From Nilaparvata lugens (lineage: Eukaryota > Arthropoda > Insecta > Hemiptera > Delphacidae): 64,000 bases of DNA. A program made the translations under genes and the position numbers. The stretch is from assembly GCF_014356525.2 (NCBI RefSeq), contig NC_052515.1, positions 25,346,065 to 25,410,064 on the forward strand, given 5' to 3'. The notes beneath the pieces were generated by a model. The model was not told the origin of the DNA and did not search any database. It worked only from the letters and a program-made list of their open reading frames with translations. Shown piece by piece: positions 1 through 10,745 of the stretch. Position 1 is the stretch's first letter. Every line of letters starts with the position of its first letter.

Positions 1-107
1 CTGATAGAATGACTGACTCACTGTACATAGGCCTATTTTGAATTCTTCTAGATTTCATTACGTTAAGTTTTAAGAAAGACCCTTGCGAAGCACGGGTTCC
101 CTACTAG
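1..107 (-). repeat. End fragment of a dispersed CTAG-starting repeat
   Basis: Read on the - strand, this starts CTAGTAGGGAACCCGTGCTT and continues CGCAAGGGTC. The same head, diverged, is at 26,624 (CTAGCAGG...CCGCAAGGGTCT). It runs off the window start, so length and class are unknown. Confidence 0.5.
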
Positions 108-885
108 TAACTAAATATGTTGTATCTCTTTAAATAGCTGAGATATAACCTTGCTCAAGCCTGAAAGAGCATTTTCTTCCAAACCCCAAGTTGACAAATA
201 TTGATAAGTACATATATCTCAACACTCTTCTACCGGTTTGTATTATAATCCAATTATCAAAAGATGACAAAATTTGATAAGTGTATGTACTGGTAGGCTA
301 TTATAAAATCTGAAAATCAATAACCTCTATTGAGAACTACATAGCCCATACAACTTTGCAAACAGTTCAAGTTTGTTTAACTTGATCAATACTTGTAAAT
401 AATATCAATTAATTGTTAAAAAATATATTCAAATTTCTAAATAATCGATTTTTAAGATATTTCCTATACTGTTAAATTGTGATTTGAAACATTTGGCAGA
501 AGGCAAAACATGATATCTCTGACATCACTAGCAAAAATCCTCAATAGTTAATTTAAATAAATGTTTTATTCCTTGATATTTTATATTCAAATAGTCAATG
601 ATCAGCTGATTATATTAGTTTAAAATGGGTAAGAAAAATATGATAGATAATTTTTGCAGCTATGCCAAACTTTCAAATTGCTCTCCTGAAAAGTTTACAA
701 ATCATGACTTATCAGCTTGTGTCATCTACCCACAGAACTGTTTCGAAGAGGTACTCTCTCTAGATTATAGTTCTATATTAACATATGGTATGGACATTTC
801 AATTATAATTTTAAGATATTGGAATAAGAATATACATGCTAAAAGTCGAACTTTAAACCCTTAAAACCACCCTTAGAGTTAAAAT
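108..885. other. AT-rich stretch, no gene recognised
   Basis: Contains a 79-codon + strand frame (625-864) with no recognisable domain and ordinary background composition. I see no promoter or splice context and treat the frame as chance. Confidence 0.4.
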
Positions 886-1046
886 ATCGCCAAAAGATTT
901 CTTAGTGCGCCTCAAAAGGGCCAACTGAACATACCTACCAAATTTGAACGTTTTTGGTCCGGTAGATTTTTAGTTCTGCGAGTGAGTGAGTGAGTAAGTC
1001 AGTCAGTGAGTGAGTGCCATTTCGCTTTTATATATAGATAGTGCAC
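886..1046 (+). repeat. 3' part of a dispersed repeat ending in GAGT-rich and TATA-rich tails
   Basis: The block has the form 'CATACCTACCAAATTTGAACG ... GGTCCGGTAG', then a GAGTGAGTGAGT run and TTTTATATATAGATAG. This phrase order resembles the ends of the repeats near 5,230, 9,060, 35,540 and 54,350, all of which carry a 'CAAATTTC...' phrase before the end. Confidence 0.45.
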
Positions 1047-1208
1047 TCATATATTAATGAACTTGTATGTCGATTTAGAAGAATTAGTCAAATGAAGTGT
1101 GTTCTTTGATAACACTGTTGAAGCAATAGAATAGAATCTATAGCCAGGCTACTCAAAAGCAGATCAGTCATGTTAGAACAGCCGCAGAATGAGTAGACAA
1201 TGCAGTGT

Positions 1209-1250
1209 ATAATTATAATAATAATAATATAATAATAATAATATTAATAA
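1209..1250. repeat. (AAT)n microsatellite
   Basis: Imperfect ATA/AAT triplet run directly upstream of the LINE pseudogene. It may be the tail of an older insertion. Confidence 0.7.
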
Positions 1251-1252
1251 TG

Positions 1253-2124
1253 GATTCATTGGAAAGTGCAATAAAAACAAATAGAAATTTTAAAAGAATG
1301 TGCTGAACAAGTAGGCTTACAATATCATTTGAAAAAACTGTTTTCACAACATCAAATATAGAAGTTACTAAATTACAAACAAAATAGGAACAATTAAGAA
1401 GGTACCATAATAAATATCTTGGGGAATTATATCAGAAAAACATGCAAAATGAAAGGATACAGAAAGCTCGTAAAGGCCTAGGGCTAGTGCATATATTTAT
1501 AATAAGAGATGATGTCTATCAATACAAAATCAAACATTATAACGCAGTAATCAAGCCAACAATGTTGTATGCCAGCGAGACCCTAACACTTAGCAGAAAA
1601 CAGATACTGAAAATTTGAAAAAAGAAGAAAGGAAGATAATTAGAAAAATACTTGGACCAAGAAAGACCGAAGATGGTTATAGACTACAGAAAACAGCCAA
1701 AGTTGAAGAATACTTAACATAGAAGCAGACATCAGGAAAAGGCGCCTTAAAATTTATGGTCACATAATGAGGCTTCCAGATCACAGACTTACAAAAAGAC
1801 TAGTAACATATGTAGCAACTTAGTAATGGAGGTGCATGGATGAAAAACGTCAAGAAGGACTTAATACTTGCTAACATTAACAATGATGAAAATACAACAG
1901 GAACAGTTTCAGAGAAAGGTTGAAAAATGGGAAGTTAAACCAGAGATGACTGTGCCAAGAGTGGGAACAAAATGGAGTGAAGCAAGGAAAGCGGAGTTCT
2001 CACTGAAAATGAAAAACTGGTGGATTGATAAAAAGAACAAGAAAAACAAAAAATGAACCAATTTTTGCTCAGCGTCTTCCATCTGGGAGCTTGACGGCTA
2101 ATAATAATAATAATAATAATAATA
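1253..2124 (+). pseudogene. Decayed LINE ORF2, end of reverse transcriptase plus C-terminus and (AAT)n tail
   Basis: Translation in shifting + frames gives typical non-LTR RT thumb and C-terminal phrases: ECAEQVGLQ near 1,297, KYLGE near 1,410, HYNAVIKPTMLYASETLTL at about 1,533-1,590, ERKIIRKILGP near 1,630-1,660, then RLKIYGHIMRLPDHRLTKR near 1,745-1,800. Nonsense codons (for example TGA after ILKI near 1,617) and frame changes separate them. The last 62 codons (to 2,056) are an open, Lys-rich tail, followed by an (AAT)n run at 2,098-2,124, the usual 3' tail form of some LINEs. The 5' part with the catalytic YADD box is missing. The family resembles RTE/CR1-like hemipteran LINEs by phrase memory only. 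Confidence 0.75.
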
Positions 2125-2137
2125 TGGACTTTTCTGG

Positions 2138-2242
2138 GAAGAGAAGACTGATGTGAGAGTGAGTGCGCGTGTCAATTGTGATAGTGTGCTACTGAAGTAT
2201 AGAACTTCTTTCTCTAGAAAGAGAAGACTGATGTGTGAGAGA
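2138..2242. repeat. Short direct repeat GAGAAGACTGATGTG
   Basis: A 15-bp core occurs near 2,141 and 2,221 in GA-rich context. Probably a local slippage duplication. Confidence 0.5.
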
Positions 2243-2369
2243 GCGCATCGATTGAGAGAGAGTAGAGCTATGAAGACCAATGTTTGTGAGCCAGCATGCT
2301 TTTTGACTCCGTTCCCCATCTCATCATTCAAATTTACCTAGTACTACAGTTTTTGAACAGCCTTCCTAG

Positions 2370-2605
2370 ACATGCGCCTTAAGTTCCAAATTTCAACTAT
2401 TCGTGTCGTATTCAAGAGATATTGTGTACACAGACGCACATACATTCATACACTCACACACACACGCACATACAGACCAATACCCAAAAACCACTTTTTT
2501 GGACTCAGGGGACCTTGAAGCGTATAGAAATTTAGAAATTGGGGTACCTTATTTTTTTTCGGAAAGCAATACTTTACTTACCTATGGTAATAGGGCAAGG
2601 AAAGT
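2370..2605 (-). repeat. Family A repeat fragment (ACTTTCCTTGCCC type)
   Basis: On the - strand it begins ACTTTCCTTGCCCTATTACC, then CCCCAATTTCTAAATTTC, GTCCCCTGAGTCC and a short GT-rich segment. Longer copies lie at 43,227, 49,457 and 62,842. The distal end is missing or diverged here. It explains the 85-codon frame over 2,403-2,660. Confidence 0.75.
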
Positions 2606-2639
2606 AAAAAACAAGGAATCGAGATGGTTGGAGGCCAGG

Positions 2640-3044
2640 GCTCGATTATGTGGACTGTAGGGCCATCGAGGAAGAAGAGAAGAAATTAATAATACCAAAT
2701 TAATTGTCAACTGAATACCAAATACGTAGCACGTTGCTTTTCAACAAATATGTCTGCACCACATATATGCACAGAAATGCATGTTGCACAATACCAGACA
2801 TCGCATTCAAATATCTCACAGCTTGCAGCTCTCCACTAATTTGCTCCAATTTGCAGCATCAATTGATTGAGCAGCAGCAGAGCTCGTGCTATTCATGATG
2901 CACTCACGTGTGACTACAGTGCAATTCACTTCAAAATGTCAGGAACGATTGAATTGAAAGCTCTGATATCATTTGAAAGGAATATAATGCCAGTTTGAAA
3001 TGAGCGACTCACATGTCAGTATTAGCATAGAGGAAAGATATCAC
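2640..3044. other. Unassigned stretch
   Basis: No gene seen. The phrase around 2,967-3,020 (AGTGCCAGTTTGAA-like, then CAGTATTAG) recurs diverged near 4,280-4,345, suggesting an old satellite-like unit split by the CT tracts. Confidence 0.35.
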
Positions 3045-3128
3045 TTTCTCTCTCTCACTTCTCCGCTAGAGGATTGTGTAGCAGAGAGTACCAGGAGTCC
3101 TAACTCCGTCCTTAAAGACAATCAATCA
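3045..3128 (+). repeat. LINE 3' end with (CAAT) tail, copy 1
   Basis: Contains CCAGGAGTCCTAACTCCG, whose GGAGT-CCTA-ACTCC forms a small hairpin, then CTTAAAGACAATCAATCACTC. The same ending is at about 4,095, 40,770, 57,090 and 58,396. Confidence 0.6.
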
Positions 3129-3305
3129 CTCACTTACTCTCTCTCTCACTCTCTCTCACACACACTCTCTCTCTCTTTCTCACTCTCTCACACACTCTCT
3201 TTATCTCCCACTCTATCTCCCACACTCCCTCACCCTCTCTCTCTCTCAATCTCTTACACACTCCCTCACCCTCACCCTCTCACAATCTCTTACACACTCT
3301 CTCAC
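3123..3305. repeat. (CT)n / (CACTCT)n microsatellite
   Basis: Pyrimidine-only run directly after the CAAT tail of the preceding LINE end. It creates a spurious frame of 127 codons. Confidence 0.9.
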
Positions 3306-3309
3306 ACAA

Positions 3310-3571
3310 CGAAGGGGAGGGTATCCTTGATACCCTCTCTGAGAATGGACTTCTTAAGGTCCAAACTTCACCGTTTCATGTGAAAACATTACAGTAGTAC
3401 CTTAACTTTTGCATTTTTCATCGTTATTCTTGCTCAATATTATTGTAGAACTCATCAGTTTAATATGATTCACCATGTCATTTTACCGCTATTAGTATTT
3501 ATTTTTAACGCAAGACCGTAAGTTGAATTATGCTTTATTAAACACATGAATAAAGGAATCTGAATCTGAAT
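3310..3571 (+). repeat. LINE 3' end with two hairpins and (GAATCT)n tail
   Basis: Hairpin 1 is GAGGGTATC-CTT-GATACCCTC, followed by a GAGAAT spacer, and hairpin 2 is GGACTT-CTTA-AGGTCC with one G-U pair. The end has AATAAAGG and a GAATCTGAATCTGAATGTG tail. The layout matches the copies at 56,155, 56,532 and 59,202, although the stem sequences differ. Confidence 0.65.
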
Positions 3572-3849
3572 GTGAATCTCTCTTTCTCACTCTCTCTCTC
3601 ACTCCACCTCTCACAAACACTCACTGTCTCACACACACACACTTTCTCTCTCTCAATCACTCTCTCTCTCTTCATCTCTCTCTCTCACTCTATCTCTCAT
3701 ACTCTCTCTCTTAATCTCTCTCTCACTCTATCTCTCAAACTTTCTCTCTCACTCTATCTCTCATACTTTCTCTCTTAATTTCTCTCTCACTCACTCTCTC
3801 TCTCACACACACACACCCTGTTTTTGTCTCTCTCTCTATCTCTCAATCA

Positions 3850-3880
<31 letters not shown>

Positions 3881-4080
3881 TCCTCCTCTCTCTCTCTCAC
3901 TCTCTCTCTCTCTCTTCCACTCTCTCTCACTCCATCTCTCTCTCACTCTCTCTCTTCTCTCTCTCTAGCCGTCCCCCTCACTCTCTCTCTCTCTCTCTAG
4001 CCATCCCACACTCTCTCTCTCTCTCACACACTATCACTCTATCACTCTCTCTCTCCCTCTCTATTTCTCTCTTTCATATG
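3572..4080. repeat. Long (CT)n-rich microsatellite block
   Basis: About 500 bp of CTCTCT/CACTCT with short CACACA islands. Open frames here are artefacts. Confidence 0.9.
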
Positions 4081-4094
4081 TATTTTTTTCTTGT

Positions 4095-4175
4095 TTATAA
4101 AGGGTTGTGAGAGGACCAGGAGTCCTAACTCCGCCCTAATAGAGCCCCAATTAATCAATCAAATCAATCTATCTC
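4095..4175 (+). repeat. LINE 3' end with (CAAT) tail, copy 2
   Basis: GGAGTCCTAACTCCGCCCTA hairpin box, then AATTAATCAATCAAATCAATC. It is followed by another CT tract (4,170-4,245). Confidence 0.6.
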
Positions 4176-4249
4176 TAACTCTCTCTCTCTCTCTTTCTTT
4201 CTTTCTTTATCTATCTATCTATCTATCTCTCTCTTATACTATATTTTCT

Positions 4250-4608
4250 CTATGGTATTAGTCAGTGAGCATCGAAATTTCAGTATTAGTTGTATGGAAA
4301 GCGTTAAGATTATATGTGAGGAATAGTGCCAGTTTGAAGTGGGTACGTCACAGATGCATCAACCTGTCACCATTGGTTATATGAGAAGCATTGATGTCAC
4401 ATTCATACGGGATGATGACAGTATGAAGTGAGTTTTACTAGAATGTATGCATCTGACACAAGTCCGGTGAATTGGAGTGCAACAAATGCATGCGTTGTCG
4501 AGTTACCTGTGTTGTCAGTGTTGTCGCCGATGTTGTCAATTGGCAACGTTGTCAATTGTCGCACTTGGTTGGTGTTAGTAGCGTGTTTTATGTACAATGA
4601 AGGAACTA
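4250..4608. other. Unassigned stretch with short GTTGTC tandem
   Basis: Around 4,505-4,562 the hexamer GTTGTC recurs irregularly. Overlapping opposite-strand frames (4,403-4,597 and 4,428-4,667) have no recognisable domain. Confidence 0.35.
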
Positions 4609-5790
4609 CGATGTTGTCGCTTGCAAATCAAGTTAGTGTACATTGGAATGGTGTGATAGACACGTAGAATTAGGTCAGTACCTATTAATCCTGGCATTAA
4701 GTCTTTGACAGAGATAGCGGTATAATAAGGCTATTCATTAACTTCTGGCATCACATTGTCCATATTAAGAGAAAGGTTGAGGTAGAGAGAGAGATCTGAA
4801 TAGCTGAAAAACAGGGTATACGATGTTGCTCGCTTCAAAGCAAGTTGGTGAACATTGGAATGGTGTGATTAACAGGTGGTATTAGGTCAGTTCTTTTTTA
4901 TCCTGTACATAGTTTTGTGACAGAGATGAAAAAAGATACATAAATTTCTGTTGTTGCATTGTCTATACTAGTATTTCTGTGAACAGTAGACCTCATGCAG
5001 TATTCTTATCCACAAGTACCTGATTGAAATCTTATACAGCAATAGACTGGCTTTTCCACATATCTGTGTAATCACTTGTCAGCTGATTTATTATGAATAA
5101 ATCTATAGTCTGATTTTTACTCTAATATTGGCGTATGAAGGAGGCTCCTTTTTCCTTTTATATTATCCTTGAAATGCAAAATTTCCAAAAACCTTGTATA
5201 TACGTCGACGCGCAATTAAAAAAGGAACATACCTGTCAAATTTCATGAAAATATATTACCGCGTTTCGCCGTAAATGCGCAACATATAAACATTCAAACA
5301 ATTAAACATCAAGAGAAATGCCAAACCGTCGACTTGAATCTTAGACCTCACTTCGCTCGGTCAATTAAGAGAAAGGTTGAGATACAGATAGAGATCTGAA
5401 GGAATGAAGAAAAGGGTATACGTCTTGTTGCCTTCAAATCAAGTTACTGTACATTGGAATGGTGTGATAAACCGATGAATTACGTCAGTTCTTTATGATT
5501 TATCCTGTTAATCGTTTTTCAACAGAGATAAAATAAGGCAAATACATTAACTTCTGGTATTACATTTTCTATATTAAGAGAAAGATTGAGGTACAGAGGA
5601 GATCTGAATAACTGTGGAACAGGGTATAGGCTACGATGTTGTTCCCTGCAAATCAAGTGTACATTAGGATGTTCTGACAGGTGGAATGAGGTCATTACCT
5701 TAGCCTTATTAATCCTGGCAATAAGTCAGCGGATAGAGACAGAGATAGCGGTGAAATAATGCCAATACATAAACTTCTAGTATTGTCAAT
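4609..5790. repeat. Tandem repeat, about 4 units of 202-213 bp
   Basis: The anchor phrase CAAATCAAGTT...GTACATTGGAATGG recurs near 4,624, 4,834, 5,433 and 5,646. Spacings are 210, 599 and 213 bp. The 599-bp unit holds a 397-bp insertion (4,968-5,364), so its own length is 202 bp. Each unit also has ATTAAGAGAAAGRTTGAG. The units are well diverged, so the array is old. Confidence 0.8.
4968..5364 (-). mobile_element. TATA-site element, short copy (no target duplication)
   Basis: Starts CTAGTATTTCTGTGAACAGT and ends CACTTCGCTCGGTCAA. Left flank ...GTCTATA, right flank TTAAGAG; neighbouring tandem units read CTATATTAAGAG or CCATATTAAGAG without interruption, so nothing was duplicated or lost. It lacks an internal stretch of about 490 bp present in the copies at 34,788 and 39,327. 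On the - strand it ends in CTAG, which fits the Helitron 3' CTRR rule, but the other end is TT, not TC. No protein is encoded, so it is non-autonomous. Confidence 0.75.
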
Positions 5791-7893
5791 ATTCAATCAT
5801 TCGGAATCATACAACCTCTAGGAAAGAATCACAGGATGAAGCCCAAAACGGTTTCAATTCTAATTTATGCAACAGTATGAATGTAGTTAGTCTTATGCCA
5901 CTTTCACGTTTTTGAATTACAAAACAAACGAAGAACACAGATTTCAAATTCAAATATACTTCCAAAATGAATTGAATCAATCACAAATAATGGAAAAAGT
6001 CTATACTTTGGGAAACTATAGAGTTTTGTGACTAAAAAAACAAAATATCAAGGCACAGGTTTAGTGATTGATTGATTGATTGAGTGACAGAGATATATGG
6101 ATGGAGGTGCAAACAGAACGAGTAAGTCGCGGTGAAGATCGATGCCACGAAACAACTTTGTAATCATAAGAACATTTGGAGACATTGATAAATATTTTTA
6201 AAAGAGATTGATAAAGATAGAAATAGATATGGATATTTGGATAAAGGAGAGTGCTAACGAGCATAAATCTACTTATAGACCTGACCGTTCTTTTCGTACT
6301 CTAGCAGATGAGGTGTTAATGCTTCCTATGTATACAAGAGTACAGAGAAATATAGAACAAGAGGTGTATACAAATCCTTATGATTCTACAATAATTCTAT
6401 AGCTCTGAAAAAATAGAAAGTATTTTTATCAGAGCTACATTTTTTCTAAAGCTTCCAATCCGTTCCAGTGTTATATTTAGCAAACCAGATAAATCATAAT
6501 TTCCAAAATCTGCTCATCATAAGTTCAATGGTACGTGATGACATAACGAAATTGTAGACTGGTTAATCCTAATCCAGCAATTCTATTTAGAGGATTTTCC
6601 GATTTCCAATTTGGCACGGATTATGCAGCGGAAAAACGAAAATTGGTGGAAAATTTCTGATGGTTGAATTAATCAAGCAGTAATGGAAACATTCCACTGT
6701 GAAATTGTATTAAACAAGGATCTACATGTATCAGACATGATACACATGTATCAAACATTCACATCTATACAGTGAGAATGTACGTGTATGAACACATTTG
6801 TAAAATTGTATCGAACAGGGAACATACACAGCTGAGAAAGATAGGATGGAAAAGTACATGTGAACACATTTTTGTATTCCGGTTTGATAATGTTTGTTCA
6901 CTTTGAGCATATACCGTACTACACTGCTGAATTGTAAATACATGTATAATGTTTGCAGTGCTTGTCAATAGAGTTTTGAAACGACAAAAAAAGATAGAAA
7001 TTCAATTAGAGTGAGAGAACGGTCCGGAGTGGTGGAATTTCGAGATCACAGATAAACAATAGTTGGAAAATTGTGTTTTACCAAGGAAAATCCATGGGGG
7101 AAATTCAGTGAGATGAAGTACATTGGTTCAAATGTGTTTGATGGATTTGCTTGAATTATTTATTGTCATGTATGTGGGAAAAGCGAGTGGGAGGGGAGGA
7201 GGGTAAAACAGAAAAAACTACAACTCAATTTGATTGCTATTGACTTGTCAATAACTTTAGAGCCTTTGAATAACTTGTATTACTTGTTAATGATAATAAA
7301 TTATCATATTGTTGAAGAGAAAACTGTTTTGATTAAACTAAGTAAGAAAGAAAGTATGGAATGGAAAACTAGTTGAAATTTTAAGAAATCAGATGAGATT
7401 TAGAAGATCTAATTCTGTAATTCATCAATCTATTTCAATTCCATCAATAACAACAGGTACTAACAATGTCATAATAGTTATATTATACTATGATACTATA
7501 ATGGTATTATAGTAGTAACAACTGATATTATGGTTCACATTAGTCAATCAGCTATATATAAACTCTTTAGACACAATTTCTACTTCACGAGCATGAGTAA
7601 TGAACTAGTATTCATACTTGAAATAACTCAATTTGATTTAGAAATAGATTAATAAAGTCGCCAGATTCATAATTCAAGAGATTCGAGTGCTAATTCAATC
7701 AATTTAGAGAGCATTCAATATTTACCGTAATCCACGAGAATATATAAGAAACTTCAATTATTCAAGAATCTCGTAGGCTACTCATTGACATAATTATGGA
7801 TGACAACTTGTTTGTCCAATTATAATTTCAAAAGAATGTTCGTATCAGCAAATAAATATCTTGGAATGTATGTGTTTGAGAATCTCTAACTTA
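5791..7893. other. AT-rich stretch, mostly unassigned
   Basis: Holds a short (TGAT)n run at 6,066-6,085, probably the tail of a - strand LINE end. Frames of 60-70 codons at 6,061-6,402 and 6,731-6,968 have no recognisable domain. No promoter or splice signals seen. Confidence 0.4.
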
Positions 7894-8163
7894 CAAATAG
7901 AATGAATTAACATGAAATAGAGGCTTGAAGTGGATTATTTCAAAATTATAAGGCCCGGTTGCACAAAAGTTTGTCAAAATTTGAACATAATTGAATGTCA
8001 CGAAAACCAATAGAAGAAGGCTTTTCCGCAGAGAAGTCTTCTCTGATTGGTTCTCCTGGCATTCAATTATGATTAAAATTCAACAGGCTTTTGAGCAACC
8101 TGGCCTTATAATTTTGAAATAATCCACTTCAAGCCTCTATTTCATCTTAATTCATTCTATTTG
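7894..8163. mobile_element. Foldback MITE-like element inside a longer inverted repeat
   Basis: The arms CAAAATTATAAGGCCCGGTT and AACCTGGCCTTATAATTTTG are inverted copies. Pairing continues outward through AGAGGCTTGAAGTGGATTAT and inward through the CAATTATG and CCAATAGAAG segments, giving about 130 bp per arm around a centre near 8,030. The core (7,949-8,109) with GGTTGCACAAAAG recurs in part at 63,833-63,950. The longer pairing beyond the core means that the host flank was also copied in inverted form. Confidence 0.7.
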
Positions 8164-8369
8164 GAAATATAGCATTGGCATATGGATGTTGATGAGTCAA
8201 AGAATCGGATACAATACTATTTATCTATCTATAACCTGGCCTTATAATTTTGAAATAATCCACTTCAAGCCTCTATTTCATCTTAATCATTCTATTTGGA
8301 AATATAGCATTGGCATATGGATGTTGATGAGTCAAAGAATCGGATACAATACTATTAATCTATCTATTT
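8099..8369. repeat. Tandem duplication, two units of about 135 bp
   Basis: Units begin CCTGGCCTTATAATTTTGAA at 8,099 and 8,235 and run through GGATGTTGATGAGTCAAAGA to the ATCTATCTAT run. They differ by only a few bases. Unit 1 begins at the end of the foldback element. Confidence 0.85.
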
Positions 8370-8445
8370 ATTTCACTATGGAAGTAACAGGTAAACACCC
8401 CTTAAGATCACAATAAGACAAGTACAATTCGTATTCAAAACAAAA

Positions 8446-9185
8446 TATCGGGGCGCTGAGCTTCGCTCGTTATTTATTTATTGACTTTTGATAAACCGAA
8501 CACAATTCTTTAAAATGATTGAGGAAGGACTAACAGGCACAGCCCAAAACTGTTTCTTTCAGAATTTTGATTTATACACTATAAATAATCCAGAAAATAG
8601 GTTATGTTCCACACACTTGAATTCAGGTTCAATTATCTGTTCAAACATTTGAAAACAGAAAAGTTCTAATTTAGATTATTTACAGACCAAATAGAGTAAC
8701 GAAAAAAACACTTACTAATCACTTGAAATTGATAAATAATGATCAACTTTGAAAATTATGATATACTCTAGTTTAGGAGGATTATCATGTCATGTCAACA
8801 AATCAGATTATGTTGATCAAGTCGATTAAATTGTTTAGCTCGATAACATTCCTCGCTGACTGATTATGATTACTGGAAATCAGCTGGAAATAATTCAGTC
8901 TCTCTTCCACTCAGGCACACGCATCTTCTGTTATCGAGAGACGACGAAATCATCATCTGTTTGTCCAAGCATGAATTAGGCCTATCCTTTTCATGTCCTT
9001 CAGCGTGTTTTCCCAGGGATGAGACCCAGTGCAATCGAATTTTCATATCATAAACCTACTATATTCCAAATTTCGTAAAAATCGTAAGAACCGATTTCGA
9101 GATCCGTTGAACATAAATAACCAGATAAACAAATATAAAAATATAAACAGATATACAGAAATTGCTCACTCAATATAATAGGATA
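8446..9185 (+). mobile_element. Family B repeat, copy 1
   Basis: Starts TATCGGGGCGCTGAGCTTCG and ends ...AAATTGCTCACTCAATATAA then TAGGATA. Copies at 47,380 and 54,061 share both ends. GAGC-TTC-GCTC near the start is a small hairpin. No coding frame; class unknown, possibly Helitron-like because of the A/TC start. Confidence 0.65.
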
Positions 9186-9730
9186 TGGACAACAAAACAT
9201 TATGGATTGCTAGAAAAAAGAATTGAAAATATTCAACTTATAAAGGTGTTGAAGTAATCCACTTCAAACCTAAGGCTTCGTTCGGTTTCCGGTTGTTCGG
9301 AAATCGTATAACCTTCTAATGGATTACCAACACGGATTGAAATTTTTTCCTAGTCTGTTACTGTTGGCTTACTTTGCACCAGAGGCCTATGAGATGGGAA
9401 TTGAATACTGCCTATGGGGTGGAAATGGAATACTGCCTATAGGTTGAGCATTGGATGGTGCCTATGTGTTGGGAATTGGCTTATTGGATGTTGGACATGT
9501 GCTGGTCAATCAGATTGAGTGAGTTACAAAAAACTTACTTTGAAATTGACGTTCGTATGTGAAGTAATTTTGTGATTGATTGTAAAAAAAGTTTTCGAAG
9601 TGTAATTTGTGAATGAAAGACAAAAAGTAGTTGAGTTGATTGTTGATTGCTTATTATCGATCTTGAATGATGGTTGTTGAATGTTTTAATTTTATTGGAT
9701 CTTTTGAGAGACTGTACAAGAAAACCATTC
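9186..9730. other. Unassigned stretch
   Basis: A short local repeat (ATTGAATACTGCCTATGGGT, GGAATACTGCCTATAGGTTG, GGATGGTGCCTATGTG) lies at 9,398-9,460. No gene recognised. Confidence 0.35.
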
Positions 9731-9734
9731 TTTT

Positions 9735-10340
9735 TAAGGAGAGTGAAGACAGAAGAAGGAGGAAGAAGATGGAACAATGAGTGAGAGGGATGGAAAAGGA
9801 AAAAGAACGATGAAGAAGGAGAAAGAGGAAGGAAAAGGCGCAAAAAACATGAAAGAAGAAGGAAGAACGAGGAAGGAGAAGAAAGGATGAGGTGGTTCAG
9901 AATGAAATGCTGAAGATGGAGTTCCAAAAAATTTGGGGGAAGACAGAAGAAACGAAGGGGAAAAGAATATTATGAAGGAGAAAAACGGGAAGGAGATTTG
10001 GGAGAAGATGGAGAAGAACGAGAAGAAGGAGGAGAAGGAGAAGAAGGAAAATTGGGAGAAGAGGGAGAAGAAGGAGAAGAAGGAGAAGAAGGAGAAGAAG
10101 TGGAAGAAGGAAAAGAAGGAGAAGAAGGAGAAGAAGGAGTAGAAGGAGATGAAGGAGAAGAAGGAGAAGAAGGAGAAAAAGGATAAGAGAAATAAGAAGG
10201 AGAAAAAGGAGAAGAAGAATGAGAAGCAGAAGAAGGATAAGAAGGAGAAGGCGAAGAAGAAGGATAAGAAGGAGAAGGCGAAGAAGAAGGAGAAGAAGAA
10301 GTAGAAGGAGAAGAAGAAGAGTAGGAAGAAGACGATGAAT
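9735..10340. repeat. Homopurine block, (GAAGGA)n
   Basis: About 600 bp almost purely A/G on the + strand, with a GAAGGAGAAGAAGGAGAAG core at 10,020-10,330. Poly-Phe/Ser and Glu/Lys frames on both strands (up to 228 codons) come from this composition. Confidence 0.9.
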
Positions 10341-10499
10341 GAGAAGAAAAATAAAATAAAAAGAGAAGTAGTAGCTGAAATCTCAAAGGAGAAGGTTTGC
10401 GGGAGAGAAGGGAGAATCAAAGAAGGAGAAAAATGAGAAAGATGAAGAAGAATGAAGCAAGGAAGAAAGATGTTGGGAATAAGAGCAAGCAGTGGTCAA

Positions 10500-10745
10500 T
10501 GTATACCGCATCGAAATCCTTATTTTTACTCCCTGGTCGGCCATTTTTCTTTTGCAGCGGCGTTCAGGGAACAGGCACTTTTCCCCTCCTCGCCAACAGT
10601 AGCGGAGGGTTGGGGGTGGTGTGATGTATAGGGGGGAGGGGGGAGACAGTGCCCCCAAAGGGAGAAGAATAAGGCACAGTGCAATCTATAAATAGCTATT
10701 GAAATTGAATTAGCGGCGAAAATTAGATTCTCGACTCCGCACAAA
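10500..10745. other. Local GC-rich block with a TATAAATA
   Basis: The only GC-rich non-LTR sequence in this part of the window: GGGGGAGGGGGGAG near 10,635, TATAAATA at about 10,688 and GCGGCG near 10,713. It could be a promoter, but no initiator, splice donor or coding frame follows, and T-runs begin right after 10,765. Confidence 0.25.

Noticed and set aside
4609..5790. CRISPR array
   Set aside because: Units are about 210 bp, diverged, without regular short spacers; the sequence is eukaryotic.
9734..10420. 228-codon Phe/Ser-rich frame
   Set aside because: Pure product of the GAAGGA homopurine tract; all frames on both strands are similarly open.
10680..10745. Host promoter at TATAAATA
   Set aside because: No initiator, exon or donor follows, and long T runs begin within 60 bp; kept only as a low-confidence GC-rich block.
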